The notes: generated by a model not told the origin, from the sequence alone. DNA of 64,000 nucleotides from Mycobacterium mantenii (GCF_010731775.1 NZ_AP022590.1:3472001-3536000); one strand, 5' to 3'. Counted from the stretch's first letter, positions 8,610 to 19,716 are shown. Numbers and translations are program-made.

Positions 8610-9668
8610 GTGAAGCGCAATCGATCGATCGTCAGCGTGCTGGCGGCCGCCACGATGTCGGTTTCCGCCTGCAGCGACCCCCCCTTGAGCCTGCCGTACA
8701 CCGCCGGGGCCAAGGTCGACTGCGGCGGCAAGCAGACCCTGGCGGCCAGCGGTTCGACCGCGCAAGCCAACGCGATGACCCGCTTCATCGAGGCCTATCG
8801 CCAGGCGTGCTCCGGGCAGACCCTCAATTACACCGCCAACGGGTCCGGCAACGGCATCACCGACTTCCTCGCCGGCAAAACGGATTTCGCCGGTTCGGAC
8901 ACGCCGCCCTCGGGCGACCAGTACGCCGCCGCCAAGCGGCGGTGCGGTGGTGCCGACGCCTCGTTGGTGCTCGACGGCCCCACCCTGACCAAGATCTTCA
9001 ACGGCACCATCACGCGCTGGGAAGACCCGGCCCTGGCACTGCTCAACGCCTCCATGCCGGCCGAGGACATTCATGTCATCTACCGCAGCGACGACTCGGG
9101 CACCATCGACAACTTCCAGACCTACCTGCAGTCCGCGTCGGGAGGAGCCTGGGCCAAGGGTGTGGGCAAGACCTTCAACGGCGGTGTCGGTACCGGCGCC
9201 GTCGGCAACACCGGCACCGCCGCCGCCGTGAAGAGCACCGAGGGAGCGATCAGCTACAACGAATTGTCGTTCGCGCTCCAGCGGGGTCTGTTCGCCGCCG
9301 AGATCAAGACGCCGGCCAGCCGTCGGTCGTTGCGCCCGGTGCGGATCGGGACCGACACGGTCGGCAAAACCATCAAGGGCGCCAAGATCACCGGTGCGGG
9401 CAATGATCTGGTGCTCGACCTGTCGTCGTTCTACAACCCCGCGCAGCCCGACGTGTACCCGATCGTGTTGGCCACCTACGAGATCGTCCGCTCGAAGTAC
9501 CCGACCTACGACGTGGCCAAGGCGGTCAAGGCTTTTCTGGCGGCTATCGGCCCCGGTCAGATCGAACTGGCCAAAAGCAGCTACATCCCGTTGTCGCCCG
9601 ACTTCCAGGCACGGGTCTCCAGCGCGGTCGACGCGATCAGCTCCCCGGATGCGCCCAAGCCCGAATGA
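8610..9668 (+). CDS. Orphan PstS-like phosphate-binding lipoprotein
   Basis: Phosphate ABC-transporter substrate-binding protein of the PstS type. I choose the GTG at 8610 because it gives a compact lipoprotein signal (MKRNRSIVSVLAAATMSVSAC) with lipobox VSAC. The ligand-loop motifs are present: LAASGSTAQ, TDFAGSD and RSDDSGTIDNF. Compared with typical PstS3-like proteins, about 25 residues are missing in frame between KRRCGG and LVLDGPTLTKIFNG, where a buried strand and hinge segment normally lie. The gene is 352 codons and has no pstC/A/B neighbours. It is the only plus-strand gene between the DUF4436 copies. Phosphate binding is therefore uncertain. Confidence 0.8.
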   Translation: MKRNRSIVSVLAAATMSVSACSDPPLSLPYTAGAKVDCGGKQTLAASGSTAQANAMTRFIEAYRQACSGQTLNYTANGSGNGITDFLAGKTDFAGSDTPPSGDQYAAAKRRCGGADASLVLDGPTLTKIFNGTITRWEDPALALLNASMPAEDIHVIYRSDDSGTIDNFQTYLQSASGGAWAKGVGKTFNGGVGTGAVGNTGTAAAVKSTEGAISYNELSFALQRGLFAAEIKTPASRRSLRPVRIGTDTVGKTIKGAKITGAGNDLVLDLSSFYNPAQPDVYPIVLATYEIVRSKYPTYDVAKAVKAFLAAIGPGQIELAKSSYIPLSPDFQARVSSAVDAISSPDAPKPE

Positions 9669-9674
9669 GCGAAT

Positions 9675-10601
9675 TCAGGTCTTGGTAGGCGTTTTTCGAT
9701 CGCGTTGTCGCCACCAGCCGACCAGGAACAGCGTCAGCGCGGTGACCAGCGCGATCAACACCCACAGCACGATGGCCTGGTCGACCCACGAGCCGTACGG
9801 TGGGCTGCCCGGCAAGATGTTGCGCAGCGGGACGATGGCGAAAAGCATTGCGCCGTACCACGTGGTGAGCGGCGGCAGGAAGGATGTCCTGCCCAGCGCC
9901 ACGGGAATGGCGACCCACAACGCCAGGACGGGCAGCGAGATCAAGACCAGGCAGATGCCGACGTCGAAGATCAACTGTCCCTTAGCCCGGTGCAACGTGA
10001 TGACCACGTCGTCCTTGAGGTCCGGGTTGGTGTCTTCGGCGTCGTGGACCCGGGTGACGGTGGCGTCCCACCCGTCCAGCCCTCCGGTGGCTTCGACGCG
10101 GGCGGCCGTCTTCTCCTTGTTGGCGCCGGATCCGGTGAACACGTCGGCGGAGATGACCCCGGTCCGGTACGAATCGAACGGCCAGTTCGCGGGATCGCCG
10201 TGCGCCTCGATGGTCGTAGTCACCTGCGCGGGCGCCTTGCCGACCGGGTACTGCAGGTCACCCAGGTCGTTGTCGGGATACAGCCGGACCGCCGCATCGG
10301 TCGTCAGCACGCCGAAGTTCTTGTCGTACAACGTGTCTTTGGGATAGACGAGCACGTTGACCGTCAAGCGGTTCGCGACGGTGTCCAGTTTCTCCAACCT
10401 CACCTGCACGACGCTGTCCTCGGCCTCGACCTTGCTCAGGTCCACCGCGGGCAGTGGCGGCGCCGATTTGGCCAACAGATGCACGGCAATCAGCGACAGC
10501 GCGTAGATGACGATGAGGGTGGCGACGATCCCGAACGCGATCGCGATTTGCCGTCCTCGTGCGCCGGTCGGCGCGGGCGGCGCCGGCGGCCCGGCGGTCA
10601 T
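9675..10601 (-). CDS. DUF4436 membrane protein (copy 3)
   Basis: Intact 308-residue DUF4436 protein. ATG at 10599-10601 gives MTAGPPAPPAPTGARGRQIA and then a membrane helix ending VIYALSLIAVHLLAKSA. The domain blocks shared with copy 2 include VRLEKLDTVANRLTVNVLVY, LYPDNDLGDLQYPVGKAPAQ and RAKGQLIFDVGICLVLIS. The C-terminal helix ends in a basic tail (WWRQRDRKTPTKT). It lies 116 bases downstream of atsA on the same strand. No function is known; sharing its setting with sulfatase genes suggests an envelope role, which is inference. Confidence 0.9.
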   Translation of the reverse strand: MTAGPPAPPAPTGARGRQIAIAFGIVATLIVIYALSLIAVHLLAKSAPPLPAVDLSKVEAEDSVVQVRLEKLDTVANRLTVNVLVYPKDTLYDKNFGVLTTDAAVRLYPDNDLGDLQYPVGKAPAQVTTTIEAHGDPANWPFDSYRTGVISADVFTGSGANKEKTAARVEATGGLDGWDATVTRVHDAEDTNPDLKDDVVITLHRAKGQLIFDVGICLVLISLPVLALWVAIPVALGRTSFLPPLTTWYGAMLFAIVPLRNILPGSPPYGSWVDQAIVLWVLIALVTALTLFLVGWWRQRDRKTPTKT

Positions 10602-10717
10602 TGGGGCATCACGCTGCGAGATGCTAGCAGCGCAGACCCGAATTTTCAGCGCATAGCGATGACACGGTTTCGGGGCCGCCGGTTTGCTGAGCTGGCGCCC
10701 TCGCGTCTGCCGCCGGG

Positions 10718-13096
10718 TCAGTCCCGCGAAAAGGCAAGCGCGATTTCGGTTTCCACGTCCACGTAGGGCCGGCCCGACAGGTCGACGGTGACCTGAGCGA
10801 TGGTGCCACCGGTGAACGTGTAGGGCGCCTTGTAGCGGCTGGACACTCGGGATCCGCCGTTGTGCCCGACCGTGATACCGGCTCCCGCCAGCCCGAAGGT
10901 GCCGGGGTGGGTGGTCACTCCGGCCAGTGAGCCGACGAGCTCGTCGTCGATGAAGAGCGAGACGTCGCCCAGCGGCGTGTGACTGTTTTCGACCGTTCCG
11001 GTGCGTGAATAGCTGGCGCCGAACAGATGCCTGCCCAGGGGTACGGCGACGGACGAGGAGACCTCCTGCTGGCGCTCGCCGAGGAAGTTGTACACGTAGT
11101 GCAGCCGGCCGTCCTGGATGAACAGCACATGCCCACCGTGCGCGCCGCCCTGCTTGAACAACACGCCTTCGGCGCCGGTGGTGTCGATGGTCACGTCGGC
11201 CAGGACCGAGAAAGACCGGCCCCGGATTTCGGCGGCGGCACCGATGCTCACATCCGCGCAGCCGGGATAGTAGATGTAGCTGTCCCGATCGCTGACCAGA
11301 TACGGCCGCGATCGCCCCAGGGTCTCCAGTATGTTCAGATCCGACAGCGGCAGCCCGTTGTACTTGGCCGCCTCCGAGAACCACAGCGCCTTGAGTTCCT
11401 CTAGCTTGTCCGGGTTTTCGGCGGCCAGGTCGTGGCACTGGCTGCGGTCCGCCTCGATATGGAACAGTTCCCAGCGATCGGCATCGAAATGCGACCAGCC
11501 GGCTGGTGTCGCCGCATGCACGGTATTGGCGAACCAGCCCTGATCCCAGATCCCGCGGGTACCCAGCATGGTGTAGAACTGGGTGCGCTTGCCGGTGTCG
11601 GCGCCCGGATCGGCGAGGGCCGCTTTGAAACTCACGCCGTCCAGCGGCTTCTGGGCAATGCCCTTGACAGTTTCCGGCGGCGTCATCCCCAGCAGATCGT
11701 AGACGGTCGGAGTGATGTCGCAGACGTTGACGTAATTGTCGCGGACCTCCCCGTGTGCGGCAATGCCGTTGGGCCACGAAATGATTGCCGTGTCGGCGAT
11801 GCCGCCCTCATGCGAGGCGTACCGCTTGTACAGTTTGTAGGGCGTGTTGAACGCCATCGCCCATCCGATGGGGTAATGGTTGTAGGTCTCGGGGCCGCCG
11901 AGATGTTCGAACAGCTTCATGCTCTCTTCGACGGTGTCGATGTAGCCGTTGAAGAACTTGCCCTCGTTCACCGATCCGTTCGGGCCGCCCTCACCGCTGG
12001 CACCGTTGTCGGAGATCACCACGATGATGGTGTTGTCCAGCTGACCCGATTCCTCGAGATAGTCCAGGATTCGGCCGATCTGGGCGTCGGTGTAGCTCAG
12101 GAAACCGGCGAACACCTCGGCCATCCGGGAGAACAGCTTCTTCTCTTCGTCGTTGAGCGAGTCCCAGGGCCGCACGGTGTCCTGCAACGGCCACGGCTCA
12201 CCGCCCGGTCCCTTCACGTCGAGATACGGGTTCACCGGCGACAATTCGGTCTCGGGCGGCACGATGCCCAGCGACTTCTGCCGCTCCAGCACCACCTCGC
12301 GGTAGCGCTCGTAACCCATGTCGAAGCGGCCGGCATACTTGTCGGCCCATTCTTTGAAGACGTGATGCGGCGCGTGCCCGGCGCCGGGGCACACGTAGGA
12401 GAACCAAGGCTTCTCAGGCGCAATCACTTTCGCGTCGCGGATGAATTCGATCGTCTTATCGGCGAGGTCCTTCGAGAGGTGGTAGCCGTCCTCGGGGGTG
12501 CCCGGCGGACGCACCGGGTGGTTGTCGTACACGAGGTCGGGATACCACTGATCGGTTTCGCCGCCCAGAAACCCGTAGAACCGTTCGAAGCCGCGCGAGG
12601 TCGGCCAGTGCCGCTTCGTCGACGCGAGGTTCGATTCCTCCAGCGGCGTCAAGTGCCACTTGCCCACGCAGTAGGTGTTGTAACCCCGCTCGGCGAGAGC
12701 CTCGGAAAGCAGCCCGGTGTCAAACGGGATGCGGCCGTTGGCGTTGGGGAACCCCTCGGTGAACTCCTCGATCGTGGCCATGCCGACGGTCGTGGCGTTG
12801 CGACCGGTGAGCAACGACGCCCTGGTCGGCGAGCACAGCGCGGTGGTGTGAAACTGCGAGAGCCGGATGCCGCGTTCGGCGATGCGCGACATCGCGGGCA
12901 TCTCAACCAAACCGCCGAAGCAGTCCCAGGTTGCGATGCCCGTGTCATCCCACACCAGGTACAGGACGTTCGGCGCGTTCGGGGGCGCGGTCGGTGCGGC
13001 GTAGGGGCCCCAATCCGGTTCGGAATCCCGGATGTCGAGCTCGATCTTGCCCCTGAATTGTCCGGATTGCCCGGATTGCCCCGACCCAGCCACCAT
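10718..13096 (-). CDS. atsA: Arylsulfatase AtsA
   Basis: Type I sulfatase of about 792 residues, orthologous by position to Rv0711. The activation motif C-x-P-x-R is at C88 (ALCSPTRASLLTGRN), the residue that FGE converts to formylglycine. Metal-binding residues appear in VLYLVWDDTG near the N-terminus and in VVISDNGASGEGG later. A C-terminal beta-sandwich region carries LFIDDELVGSL. No signal peptide is visible. I choose ATG 13096, preceded by GTGAGG, over a GTG four codons earlier. It hydrolyses sulfate esters; the physiological substrate is not known. The gene lies 88 bases downstream of rpsQ on the same strand and may read through from the S10 operon. Confidence 0.93.
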   Translation of the reverse strand: MVAGSGQSGQSGQFRGKIELDIRDSEPDWGPYAAPTAPPNAPNVLYLVWDDTGIATWDCFGGLVEMPAMSRIAERGIRLSQFHTTALCSPTRASLLTGRNATTVGMATIEEFTEGFPNANGRIPFDTGLLSEALAERGYNTYCVGKWHLTPLEESNLASTKRHWPTSRGFERFYGFLGGETDQWYPDLVYDNHPVRPPGTPEDGYHLSKDLADKTIEFIRDAKVIAPEKPWFSYVCPGAGHAPHHVFKEWADKYAGRFDMGYERYREVVLERQKSLGIVPPETELSPVNPYLDVKGPGGEPWPLQDTVRPWDSLNDEEKKLFSRMAEVFAGFLSYTDAQIGRILDYLEESGQLDNTIIVVISDNGASGEGGPNGSVNEGKFFNGYIDTVEESMKLFEHLGGPETYNHYPIGWAMAFNTPYKLYKRYASHEGGIADTAIISWPNGIAAHGEVRDNYVNVCDITPTVYDLLGMTPPETVKGIAQKPLDGVSFKAALADPGADTGKRTQFYTMLGTRGIWDQGWFANTVHAATPAGWSHFDADRWELFHIEADRSQCHDLAAENPDKLEELKALWFSEAAKYNGLPLSDLNILETLGRSRPYLVSDRDSYIYYPGCADVSIGAAAEIRGRSFSVLADVTIDTTGAEGVLFKQGGAHGGHVLFIQDGRLHYVYNFLGERQQEVSSSVAVPLGRHLFGASYSRTGTVENSHTPLGDVSLFIDDELVGSLAGVTTHPGTFGLAGAGITVGHNGGSRVSSRYKAPYTFTGGTIAQVTVDLSGRPYVDVETEIALAFSRD

Positions 13097-13184
13097 CGTC
13101 AGCCTCACTCTCGTAGCGGACTTGCCGAACGTGCGTGAAGACTACACCCGGGACCGGGCGTCGTGGTGGTGGTATTAAAAGGGC

Positions 13185-13532
13185 TTACTTCGCCTTTTCC
13201 AGAATTTCGACGAGCCGCCAACGCTTGGTCGCCGACGTCGGGCGGGTCTCCATCAGCGAGACGCGGTCGCCGATCCCGGCGGTGCTGTTCTCGTCGTGCG
13301 CCTTGACCTTGGTGGTGGTCCGGATGATCTTGCCGTACAGCGGGTGACGCACCCGATCTTCCAGCTCGACCACGATGGTCTTCTGCATCTTGTCACTGAC
13401 GACGTACCCGATGCGGACCTTGCGGCGTCCGCGCACCTTCGGGTTGGCCGGAGTGTGCTTGGGGCCCTTGTCCTTCGACGCGGCCTCGGTTGTGGCGGCC
13501 TTCTTGGGGGCAGCCTTCTTGGCTTCTGCCAT
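13185..13532 (-). CDS. rpsQ: 30S ribosomal protein S17
   Basis: S17, a 16S rRNA-binding OB-fold protein, with a Lys/Ala-rich mycobacterial N-terminal extension ([17 protein letters not shown]). The conserved core is [18 protein letters not shown], then [12 protein letters not shown] use the ATG at 13530-13532, which overlaps the rpmC TGA as TGATG and follows AAGGA. A GTG one codon earlier is possible. About 115 residues. Last ribosomal gene of the S10 operon here. Confidence 0.97.
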   Translation of the reverse strand: MAEAKKAAPKKAATTEAASKDKGPKHTPANPKVRGRRKVRIGYVVSDKMQKTIVVELEDRVRHPLYGKIIRTTTKVKAHDENSTAGIGDRVSLMETRPTSATKRWRLVEILEKAK

Positions 13533-13765
13533 CACGATTCCTTACCGTCGGGCCCGGAAGCCAAGCCCAGTTCTCGTTCGCGGAGCACGGTGTAGACCCG
13601 CGCGATCTCCTGACGCACCGTGCGGAGCCGGCGGTTGTTGGTGAGCTGACCGGTCGCCATCTGGAAACGCAGATTGAACAGCTCTTCCTTGGATTCGCGC
13701 AGCCGCTCGGCCAGCTCCTCTTCGGTGAGCTCACGCAGTTCGCCAGGCGAAATTCCCACTGCCAT
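13532..13765 (-). CDS. rpmC: 50S ribosomal protein L29
   Basis: L29, which lies at the tunnel exit beside L23. The 77-residue protein reads [20 protein letters not shown], followed by the classic [16 protein letters not shown] at 13763-13765 overlaps the rplP stop as ATGA, so translation is coupled. Confidence 0.98.
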   Translation of the reverse strand: MAVGISPGELRELTEEELAERLRESKEELFNLRFQMATGQLTNNRRLRTVRQEIARVYTVLRERELGLASGPDGKES

Positions 13766-14181
13766 CAGAACTGATCCTCTCGAGTCACGATGCGTGCCTT
13801 GATCGGCAACTTGTGGATTGCGCGAGTCAGTGCCGCCCGGGCGGTCTGCTCGTTGGGGTAGCTGAGTTCGAACAGCACCCGGCCCGGCTTGACGTTGACC
13901 ACCCACCACTCGGGCGACCCCTTACCCGAACCCATGCGGGTTTCGGCGGGCTTCTTGGTCAGCGGACGGTCGGGGAAGACGTTGATCCACACCTTGCCGC
14001 CACGCTTGATGTGCCGGTTGATGGCGATACGAGCGGACTCGATCTGCCGGTTGGTGACGTAGGCGTGCTCGAGGGCCTGGATGCCGTAGTCACCGAAGTT
14101 CACCGCCGTGCCGCCACTGGCGATGCCGCGCTGGCGGGGGTGATGCTGCTTGCGGTGTTTAACCCTGCGGGGAATCAACAT
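13765..14181 (-). CDS. rplP: 50S ribosomal protein L16
   Basis: L16, needed for the A-site and peptidyl transferase centre. The 138-residue protein starts [15 protein letters not shown] and contains [19 protein letters not shown] and [12 protein letters not shown], the conserved L16 block. Normal length. 3 bases separate it from rpsC. Confidence 0.98.
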   Translation of the reverse strand: MLIPRRVKHRKQHHPRQRGIASGGTAVNFGDYGIQALEHAYVTNRQIESARIAINRHIKRGGKVWINVFPDRPLTKKPAETRMGSGKGSPEWWVVNVKPGRVLFELSYPNEQTARAALTRAIHKLPIKARIVTREDQF

Positions 14182-14184
14182 GAT

Positions 14185-15544
<1,360 letters not shown>

Positions 15545-15548
<4 letters not shown>

Positions 15549-15826
15549 CGCCGTTTGGCCTTCCGGTCGTCCTTGATGTGTCCCTTGAAGGTGCGGGTGG
15601 GCGCGAATTCACCAAGCTTGTGGCCGACCATCGCCTCGGTGACGAACACCGGGACATGCTTGCGTCCGTCGTGGACGGCGAAGGTGTGGCCGATGAAGTC
15701 AGGAATGATCGTCGAACGCCGCGACCATGTCTTGATCACCTGTTTGGTGTTCTTCTCGTTCTGCGTGTCCACCTTCTTGAGCAGGTGACCGTCGACGAAC
15801 GGGCCCTTCTTCAGGCTGCGTGGCAT
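15545..15826 (-). CDS. rpsS: 30S ribosomal protein S19
   Basis: S19 of the 30S head. The 93-residue protein begins [20 protein letters not shown] and contains [21 protein letters not shown], both invariant S19 blocks. It lies 17 bases after rplB. Confidence 0.98.
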
Positions 15827-15843
15827 GTGCTACTCCTGACTTC

Positions 15844-16686
15844 CTAGCGACCGTGCTTCTTGCCGGTGCGCCGGCGTCGGACAATGAGCTTGTTACTGGC
15901 TTTGTTCGGGTGGCGGGTGCGGCCCTCGGGCTTGCCCCACGGGCTCACCGGGTGGCGACCACCCGAGGTCTTACCCTCACCACCACCGTGCGGGTGGTCC
16001 ACCGGGTTCATGACCACACCACGGACCGAAGGGCGCTTGCCCTTCCACCGCATCCGGCCGGCCTTGCCCCAGTTGATGTTCGCCTGCTCGGCGTTGCCGA
16101 CCTCGCCGACCGTGGCGCGGCAGCGCACGTCGACGCGGCGGATCTCGCCGCTTGGCATACGCAGCGACGCGTAGGTGCCCTCTTTACCGAGCAACTGGAT
16201 GCTCGACCCGGCCGACCGCGCCAGCTTGGCGCCGCCGCCCGGCCGCAGTTCCACGGCGTGGATCACGGTACCGGCCGGGATGTTGCGCAACGGCAGGTTG
16301 TTGCCCGGCTTGATGTCCGCGTTCGGGCCGCACTCCACCACGTCGCCCTGCGAGAGTCCCTGCGGCGCAATGATGTAGCGCTTCTCGCCGTCCAGAAAGT
16401 GCAGCAACGCGATGTTGGCGGTCCGGTTGGGGTCGTATTCGATGTGCGCAACCTTGGCGTTGACACCGTCTTTGTCGTTGCGACGGAAGTCGATCACCCG
16501 GTAGGCGCGCTTATGGCCACCACCCTTGTGGCGAGTGGTGATGCGGCCGTGCGCGTTTCGCCCACCGTGACCGTGCAGCGGGCGCACCAGCGACTTCTCC
16601 GGCTCCGAACGAGTGACCTCGGAGAAATCGGACACGCTCGAGCCGCGACGGCCGGGGCTCGTCGGCTTGTACTTACGAATTGCCAT
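15844..16686 (-). CDS. rplB: 50S ribosomal protein L2
   Basis: L2, required for subunit association and peptidyl transferase assembly. 280 residues, beginning [20 protein letters not shown]. It contains [19 protein letters not shown], which carries the histidine ([10 protein letters not shown]) linked to peptidyl transferase function. Normal length and position. Confidence 0.99.
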   Translation of the reverse strand: MAIRKYKPTSPGRRGSSVSDFSEVTRSEPEKSLVRPLHGHGGRNAHGRITTRHKGGGHKRAYRVIDFRRNDKDGVNAKVAHIEYDPNRTANIALLHFLDGEKRYIIAPQGLSQGDVVECGPNADIKPGNNLPLRNIPAGTVIHAVELRPGGGAKLARSAGSSIQLLGKEGTYASLRMPSGEIRRVDVRCRATVGEVGNAEQANINWGKAGRMRWKGKRPSVRGVVMNPVDHPHGGGEGKTSGGRHPVSPWGKPEGRTRHPNKASNKLIVRRRRTGKKHGR

Positions 16687-16714
16687 GTCTAATCAGGTCT
16701 TCCTCTCGCGGCGG

Positions 16715-17017
16715 CTACGCCGGTGCCCCGAACAGATCGATCGGCTTGCTACCCGGCGCCAGCGTGACGATGGCCCGCTTGGTGCTCTTGCGCTTGCCGA
16801 ATCCGGTCCTGGTGCGCTTGCGCTTACCCTGCCGGTTCGCGGTGTTCACCGACGCGACCTTGACGGAGAAGATCTTCTCGATGGCGATCTTGATCTGCGT
16901 CTTGTTCGAATCGGGGTGCACCACAAACGTGTACACGTTGTCGTCGAGCAGCGAATAGGACTTCTCCGAGATGACCGGGCCCAGGATGATGTCGCGGGGG
17001 TCAGTGATGGTCGCCAT
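16715..17017 (-). CDS. rplW: 50S ribosomal protein L23
   Basis: L23, the docking site at the tunnel exit for trigger factor and SRP. 100 residues, [20 protein letters not shown], then [18 protein letters not shown]. The ATG overlaps the rplD stop at base 17017. Confidence 0.98.
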   Translation of the reverse strand: MATITDPRDIILGPVISEKSYSLLDDNVYTFVVHPDSNKTQIKIAIEKIFSVKVASVNTANRQGKRKRTRTGFGKRKSTKRAIVTLAPGSKPIDLFGAPA

Positions 17018-17697
17018 CAGGCCGAAACCTCCACATCTTTATCGGCGGCCGCACCGGTGGCCCCGGCGATGTAGGCGTTGAGCGCCTCAACGCTGAACAC
17101 CACGTCGTCGGAGCGCAGCACGTCATAGGTGTTGAGCTGGTCGGGAGCCAGGATGTGCACACCGGGCAGGTTGCGCACGCTCTTGGCGCCGGCCTCGTCA
17201 CTGCGGCCGATCACGACCAGCACCTGCTTGCGGTCGGTCAGCGTGCCCAGGAACGCCTTGGCGCTCTTGGTGGACGGCGTCTGACCCGACACCAGCTCGG
17301 TGATCGCGTGGATGCGGCCGTTGCGCGCCCGGTCGGACAATGCGCCGCGCAACGCCGCGGCGATCATCTTCTTGGGCGTGCGCTGGCTGTAGTCGCGGGG
17401 CTTGGGGCCGTGCACGACGCCACCGCCGGTGAACTGCGGGGCACGCGTCGAACCCTGTCGGGCCCGGCCGGTTCCCTTCTGCCGGTAGGGCTTACGGCCA
17501 CCACCGCTGACGTCGCCACGCGTCTTGGTCGAGTGCGTGCCCTGACGCGCCGCCGCCCGCTGCGCGGTGACCACCTGGTGCATCAGCGCGATATTGGCCG
17601 GGGCATCGAACAATTCGGCCGGCAGCTCGACCGAGCCGTCGACCTTGCCGCCCGGCGTCTTGACGTCGATCTTGAGCGTCTTGGAGCCTTCTGCCAT
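17017..17697 (-). CDS. rplD: 50S ribosomal protein L4
   Basis: L4, with a loop reaching the exit tunnel. About 226 residues, including [19 protein letters not shown], the conserved tunnel-loop segment, and [17 protein letters not shown] choose ATG 17695-17697 (TGATG overlap with the rplC stop, after GAGGTGAG). A GTG one codon upstream is possible. Confidence 0.98.
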   Translation of the reverse strand: MAEGSKTLKIDVKTPGGKVDGSVELPAELFDAPANIALMHQVVTAQRAAARQGTHSTKTRGDVSGGGRKPYRQKGTGRARQGSTRAPQFTGGGVVHGPKPRDYSQRTPKKMIAAALRGALSDRARNGRIHAITELVSGQTPSTKSAKAFLGTLTDRKQVLVVIGRSDEAGAKSVRNLPGVHILAPDQLNTYDVLRSDDVVFSVEALNAYIAGATGAAADKDVEVSA

Positions 17698-18350
17698 CAC
17701 TTCTCACCTCGTTTGACCGCGCTGCGGACCACGACGAGTCCACCGGTGCGGCCGGGGACCGCGCCCTTGATCAGCAGCACGCCGTTCTCGGTATCGACCT
17801 TGTGCACCAACAGGTTCTGGACGGTCACCCGATCGCTACCCATCCGGCCCGCCATCCGGGTGCCCTTGAAGACCCGGGCCGGAGTGGCGCAGCCGCCGAT
17901 GGAACCCGGGCGGCGGTGCACCGCCTGGGCACCGTGACTGGCGCCCTGACCGGAGAAGCCGTGGCGCTTCATGGTGCCGGCGAAGCCCTTGCCCTTGGAG
18001 GTGCCCGTGACGTCGACGTAGGCGCCGTCGGCGAAGATCTCCGCCGTCAGCTCTTGGCCGACCTCGTACTCGGCCGCCGCCTCCGGGTTGTCCAGGCGCA
18101 GCTCGGCGAGGTGCCGGCGCGGGTTGACGCCCGCGGCGCTGTACTGACCGGTCACCGGCTTGTTGACCTTGCGGGGGCTGATCTCGCCGTAGGCCAGCTG
18201 CACGGCGCTGTAGCCGTCACGCTCGGGGGTACGGATCCGGGTCACCACGTTGGGGCCGGCCTTGACGACCGTCACCGGCACGACCCTGTTGTTCTCGTCG
18301 AACACCTGCGTCATGCCCAGCTTGGTACCCAGAATGCCTTTTCTTGCCAT
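17697..18350 (-). CDS. rplC: 50S ribosomal protein L3
   Basis: L3, whose loop approaches the peptidyl transferase centre. 217 residues from ATG 18348-18350, beginning [20 protein letters not shown]. The loop region [19 protein letters not shown] is normal. Residue 154 is cysteine ([10 protein letters not shown]), the linezolid-susceptible state; C154R is the known M. tuberculosis resistance change. Confidence 0.98.
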   Translation of the reverse strand: MARKGILGTKLGMTQVFDENNRVVPVTVVKAGPNVVTRIRTPERDGYSAVQLAYGEISPRKVNKPVTGQYSAAGVNPRRHLAELRLDNPEAAAEYEVGQELTAEIFADGAYVDVTGTSKGKGFAGTMKRHGFSGQGASHGAQAVHRRPGSIGGCATPARVFKGTRMAGRMGSDRVTVQNLLVHKVDTENGVLLIKGAVPGRTGGLVVVRSAVKRGEK

Positions 18351-18363
18351 GAGTCTGGATCTC

Positions 18364-18669
18364 CTACTGGATGTTGACGTCGACACTGGCCGGAAGGTCG
18401 ATGCGCATCAGCGCGTCGACAGTCTTTGGCGTCGGGTCGAGGATGTCGATCAGCCGCTTGTGCGTGCGCATCTCGAAGTGCTCCCGCGAGTCCTTGTACT
18501 TGTGCGGGGAGCGGATGACGCAGTACACGTTCTTCTCGGTCGGCAGCGGCACCGGACCTACGACGCTGGCACCCGTGCGGACGACGGTCTCGACGATCTT
18601 GCGCGCCGACGCGTCAATAGCCTCATGGTCGTAGGCCTTAAGCCTGATGCGGATCTTCTGTCCCGCCAC
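18364..18669 (-). CDS. rpsJ: 30S ribosomal protein S10 (NusE)
   Basis: S10, first gene of the S10 operon and a partner of NusB in rRNA antitermination. I start at GTG 18667-18669, preceded by GTAGGAGAAGC, giving 101 residues, (M)[20 protein letters not shown]. The open frame extends 25 codons upstream but those are not S10-like. Confidence 0.98.
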   Translation of the reverse strand: MAGQKIRIRLKAYDHEAIDASARKIVETVVRTGASVVGPVPLPTEKNVYCVIRSPHKYKDSREHFEMRTHKRLIDILDPTPKTVDALMRIDLPASVDVNIQ

Positions 18670-19014
18670 GCTTCTCCTACCCTCACTCCTGTTAAGGCCC
18701 GAAACCGGGCCTGGTGCCACCGGCGCGCCGATCGGGCCGGCCAACTCTGGGCCGATCGAGCGCTGCGCCGGATATTGCGCCGCTGTTTACCTGTCGTGGT
18801 CCACCGGCCCCCGCGGTCGGGTGTGTCACCCTCACGCAGCCTCATCCGCGGCCAAAATCGTCGCGTTCAAGGATGGGACCGGACGCGCCCGTTTGGACGC
18901 TGGTCGTATGCCCGACCAGGCGCAAACCCGGCTCAAGGCAACCTGAACAGTATGCCTCAGATCGTGGGTTTGGCCAAATCCCGCGAGGAGGCCGCCGACC
19001 TGGTTTTTTAGGCC
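18670..19014 (-). other. S10 operon upstream region
   Basis: This 345-base gap must hold the S10 operon promoter and leader. I see no pair of hexamers good enough to name. The stretch 18690-18900 is GC-rich with several short inverted repeats, such as GGCCGGCCCGATCGGC on the minus strand. A 19-codon ORF on the plus strand at 18953-19012 (MPQIVGLAKSREEAADLVF) is not supported as a gene. Confidence 0.4.
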
Positions 19015-19698
19015 TCAGGCGCCCGTGGATTCGATGCTCGCCGCGCCGGCCCGGTTGTGTGCGCGCTGGATATAGAGGAAACCGTCGACCGCCGCCAGCG
19101 CGCACTCGCGGTAATCGAAGTCGGGAAGGGTGGACAGGCGGCCCAGCACCAAGGGGCCGATCAGCAGCGCGATCGCCCGGGATCGGTCCACCTCGCCCAG
19201 CTCGGCGGCCTCGTGGCTGTCGAAGATGGCGTCGAATGGCGCCGCGTACTGCTGGGCGATGCGCTCGCGCAGCGTGGTGATCGCCGCGCTGTCCGCGGCG
19301 TGGCTGTCGCGGGGCTCCGGCATCTCCTCCAGGTTCCGGCCCAGGGCCAGCCACGACATGGCCGTCATGACCGCGGGCGCCTGGGCCACCGACTCGGCCT
19401 GGGCCAGCACCACCGCCACCAGGCGGTCCCGCAGCGAACCCTCGGCCGGCGGCGTGGGAGACGGCGGGATGAGGCTGTTGAAAGCCGCTGCCAGCAAATC
19501 GTTTCCGCTCGGGAAGTGGCGATACAGCGTGGCTCTCGCTACGTTGGCGGTACGGGTGACCGCGTCGACGGTCACCGCGCTGGGGCCTCCGGCGCGCAGT
19601 AGGGAGACAGCGGCTTCCAGCAACCTGGCCCGCGACCTCGCGGGGCGCGGATCGGATGTCCCGGCGGTAATTGTGATGCACCCCTCGTTTCCAAACAA
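19015..19698 (-). CDS. TetR-family repressor of the adjacent MFS pump
   Basis: A 227-residue regulator with an N-terminal TetR helix-turn-helix (RARLLEAAVSLLRAGG, then RTANVARATLYRHFPSGNDL) and a variable helical C-terminal half. The only in-frame start that keeps the whole DNA-binding domain is TTG at 19696-19698. It is divergent from a DHA2 efflux gene with 65 bases between starts. A perfect 15-base palindrome (19717-19731) lies in that gap, so this protein probably represses the pump and itself. The pair is absent from the corresponding M. tuberculosis position between rpsJ and the mycofactocin genes. Confidence 0.9.
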   Translation of the reverse strand: MFGNEGCITITAGTSDPRPARSRARLLEAAVSLLRAGGPSAVTVDAVTRTANVARATLYRHFPSGNDLLAAAFNSLIPPSPTPPAEGSLRDRLVAVVLAQAESVAQAPAVMTAMSWLALGRNLEEMPEPRDSHAADSAAITTLRERIAQQYAAPFDAIFDSHEAAELGEVDRSRAIALLIGPLVLGRLSTLPDFDYRECALAAVDGFLYIQRAHNRAGAASIESTGA

Positions 19699-19716
19699 GA
19701 CTATCCGTCTATCTAT

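Noticed and set aside
9675..11777. A 700-codon frame joining DUF4436 copy 3 and part of atsA
   Set aside because: AtsA is clearly in another frame there and DUF4436 starts at 10601; the extra residues resemble no family.
18953..19012. 19-codon ORF MPQIVGLAKSREEAADLVF on the plus strand
   Set aside because: No ribosome site, ends against a convergent gene, and too short to judge without comparative data.
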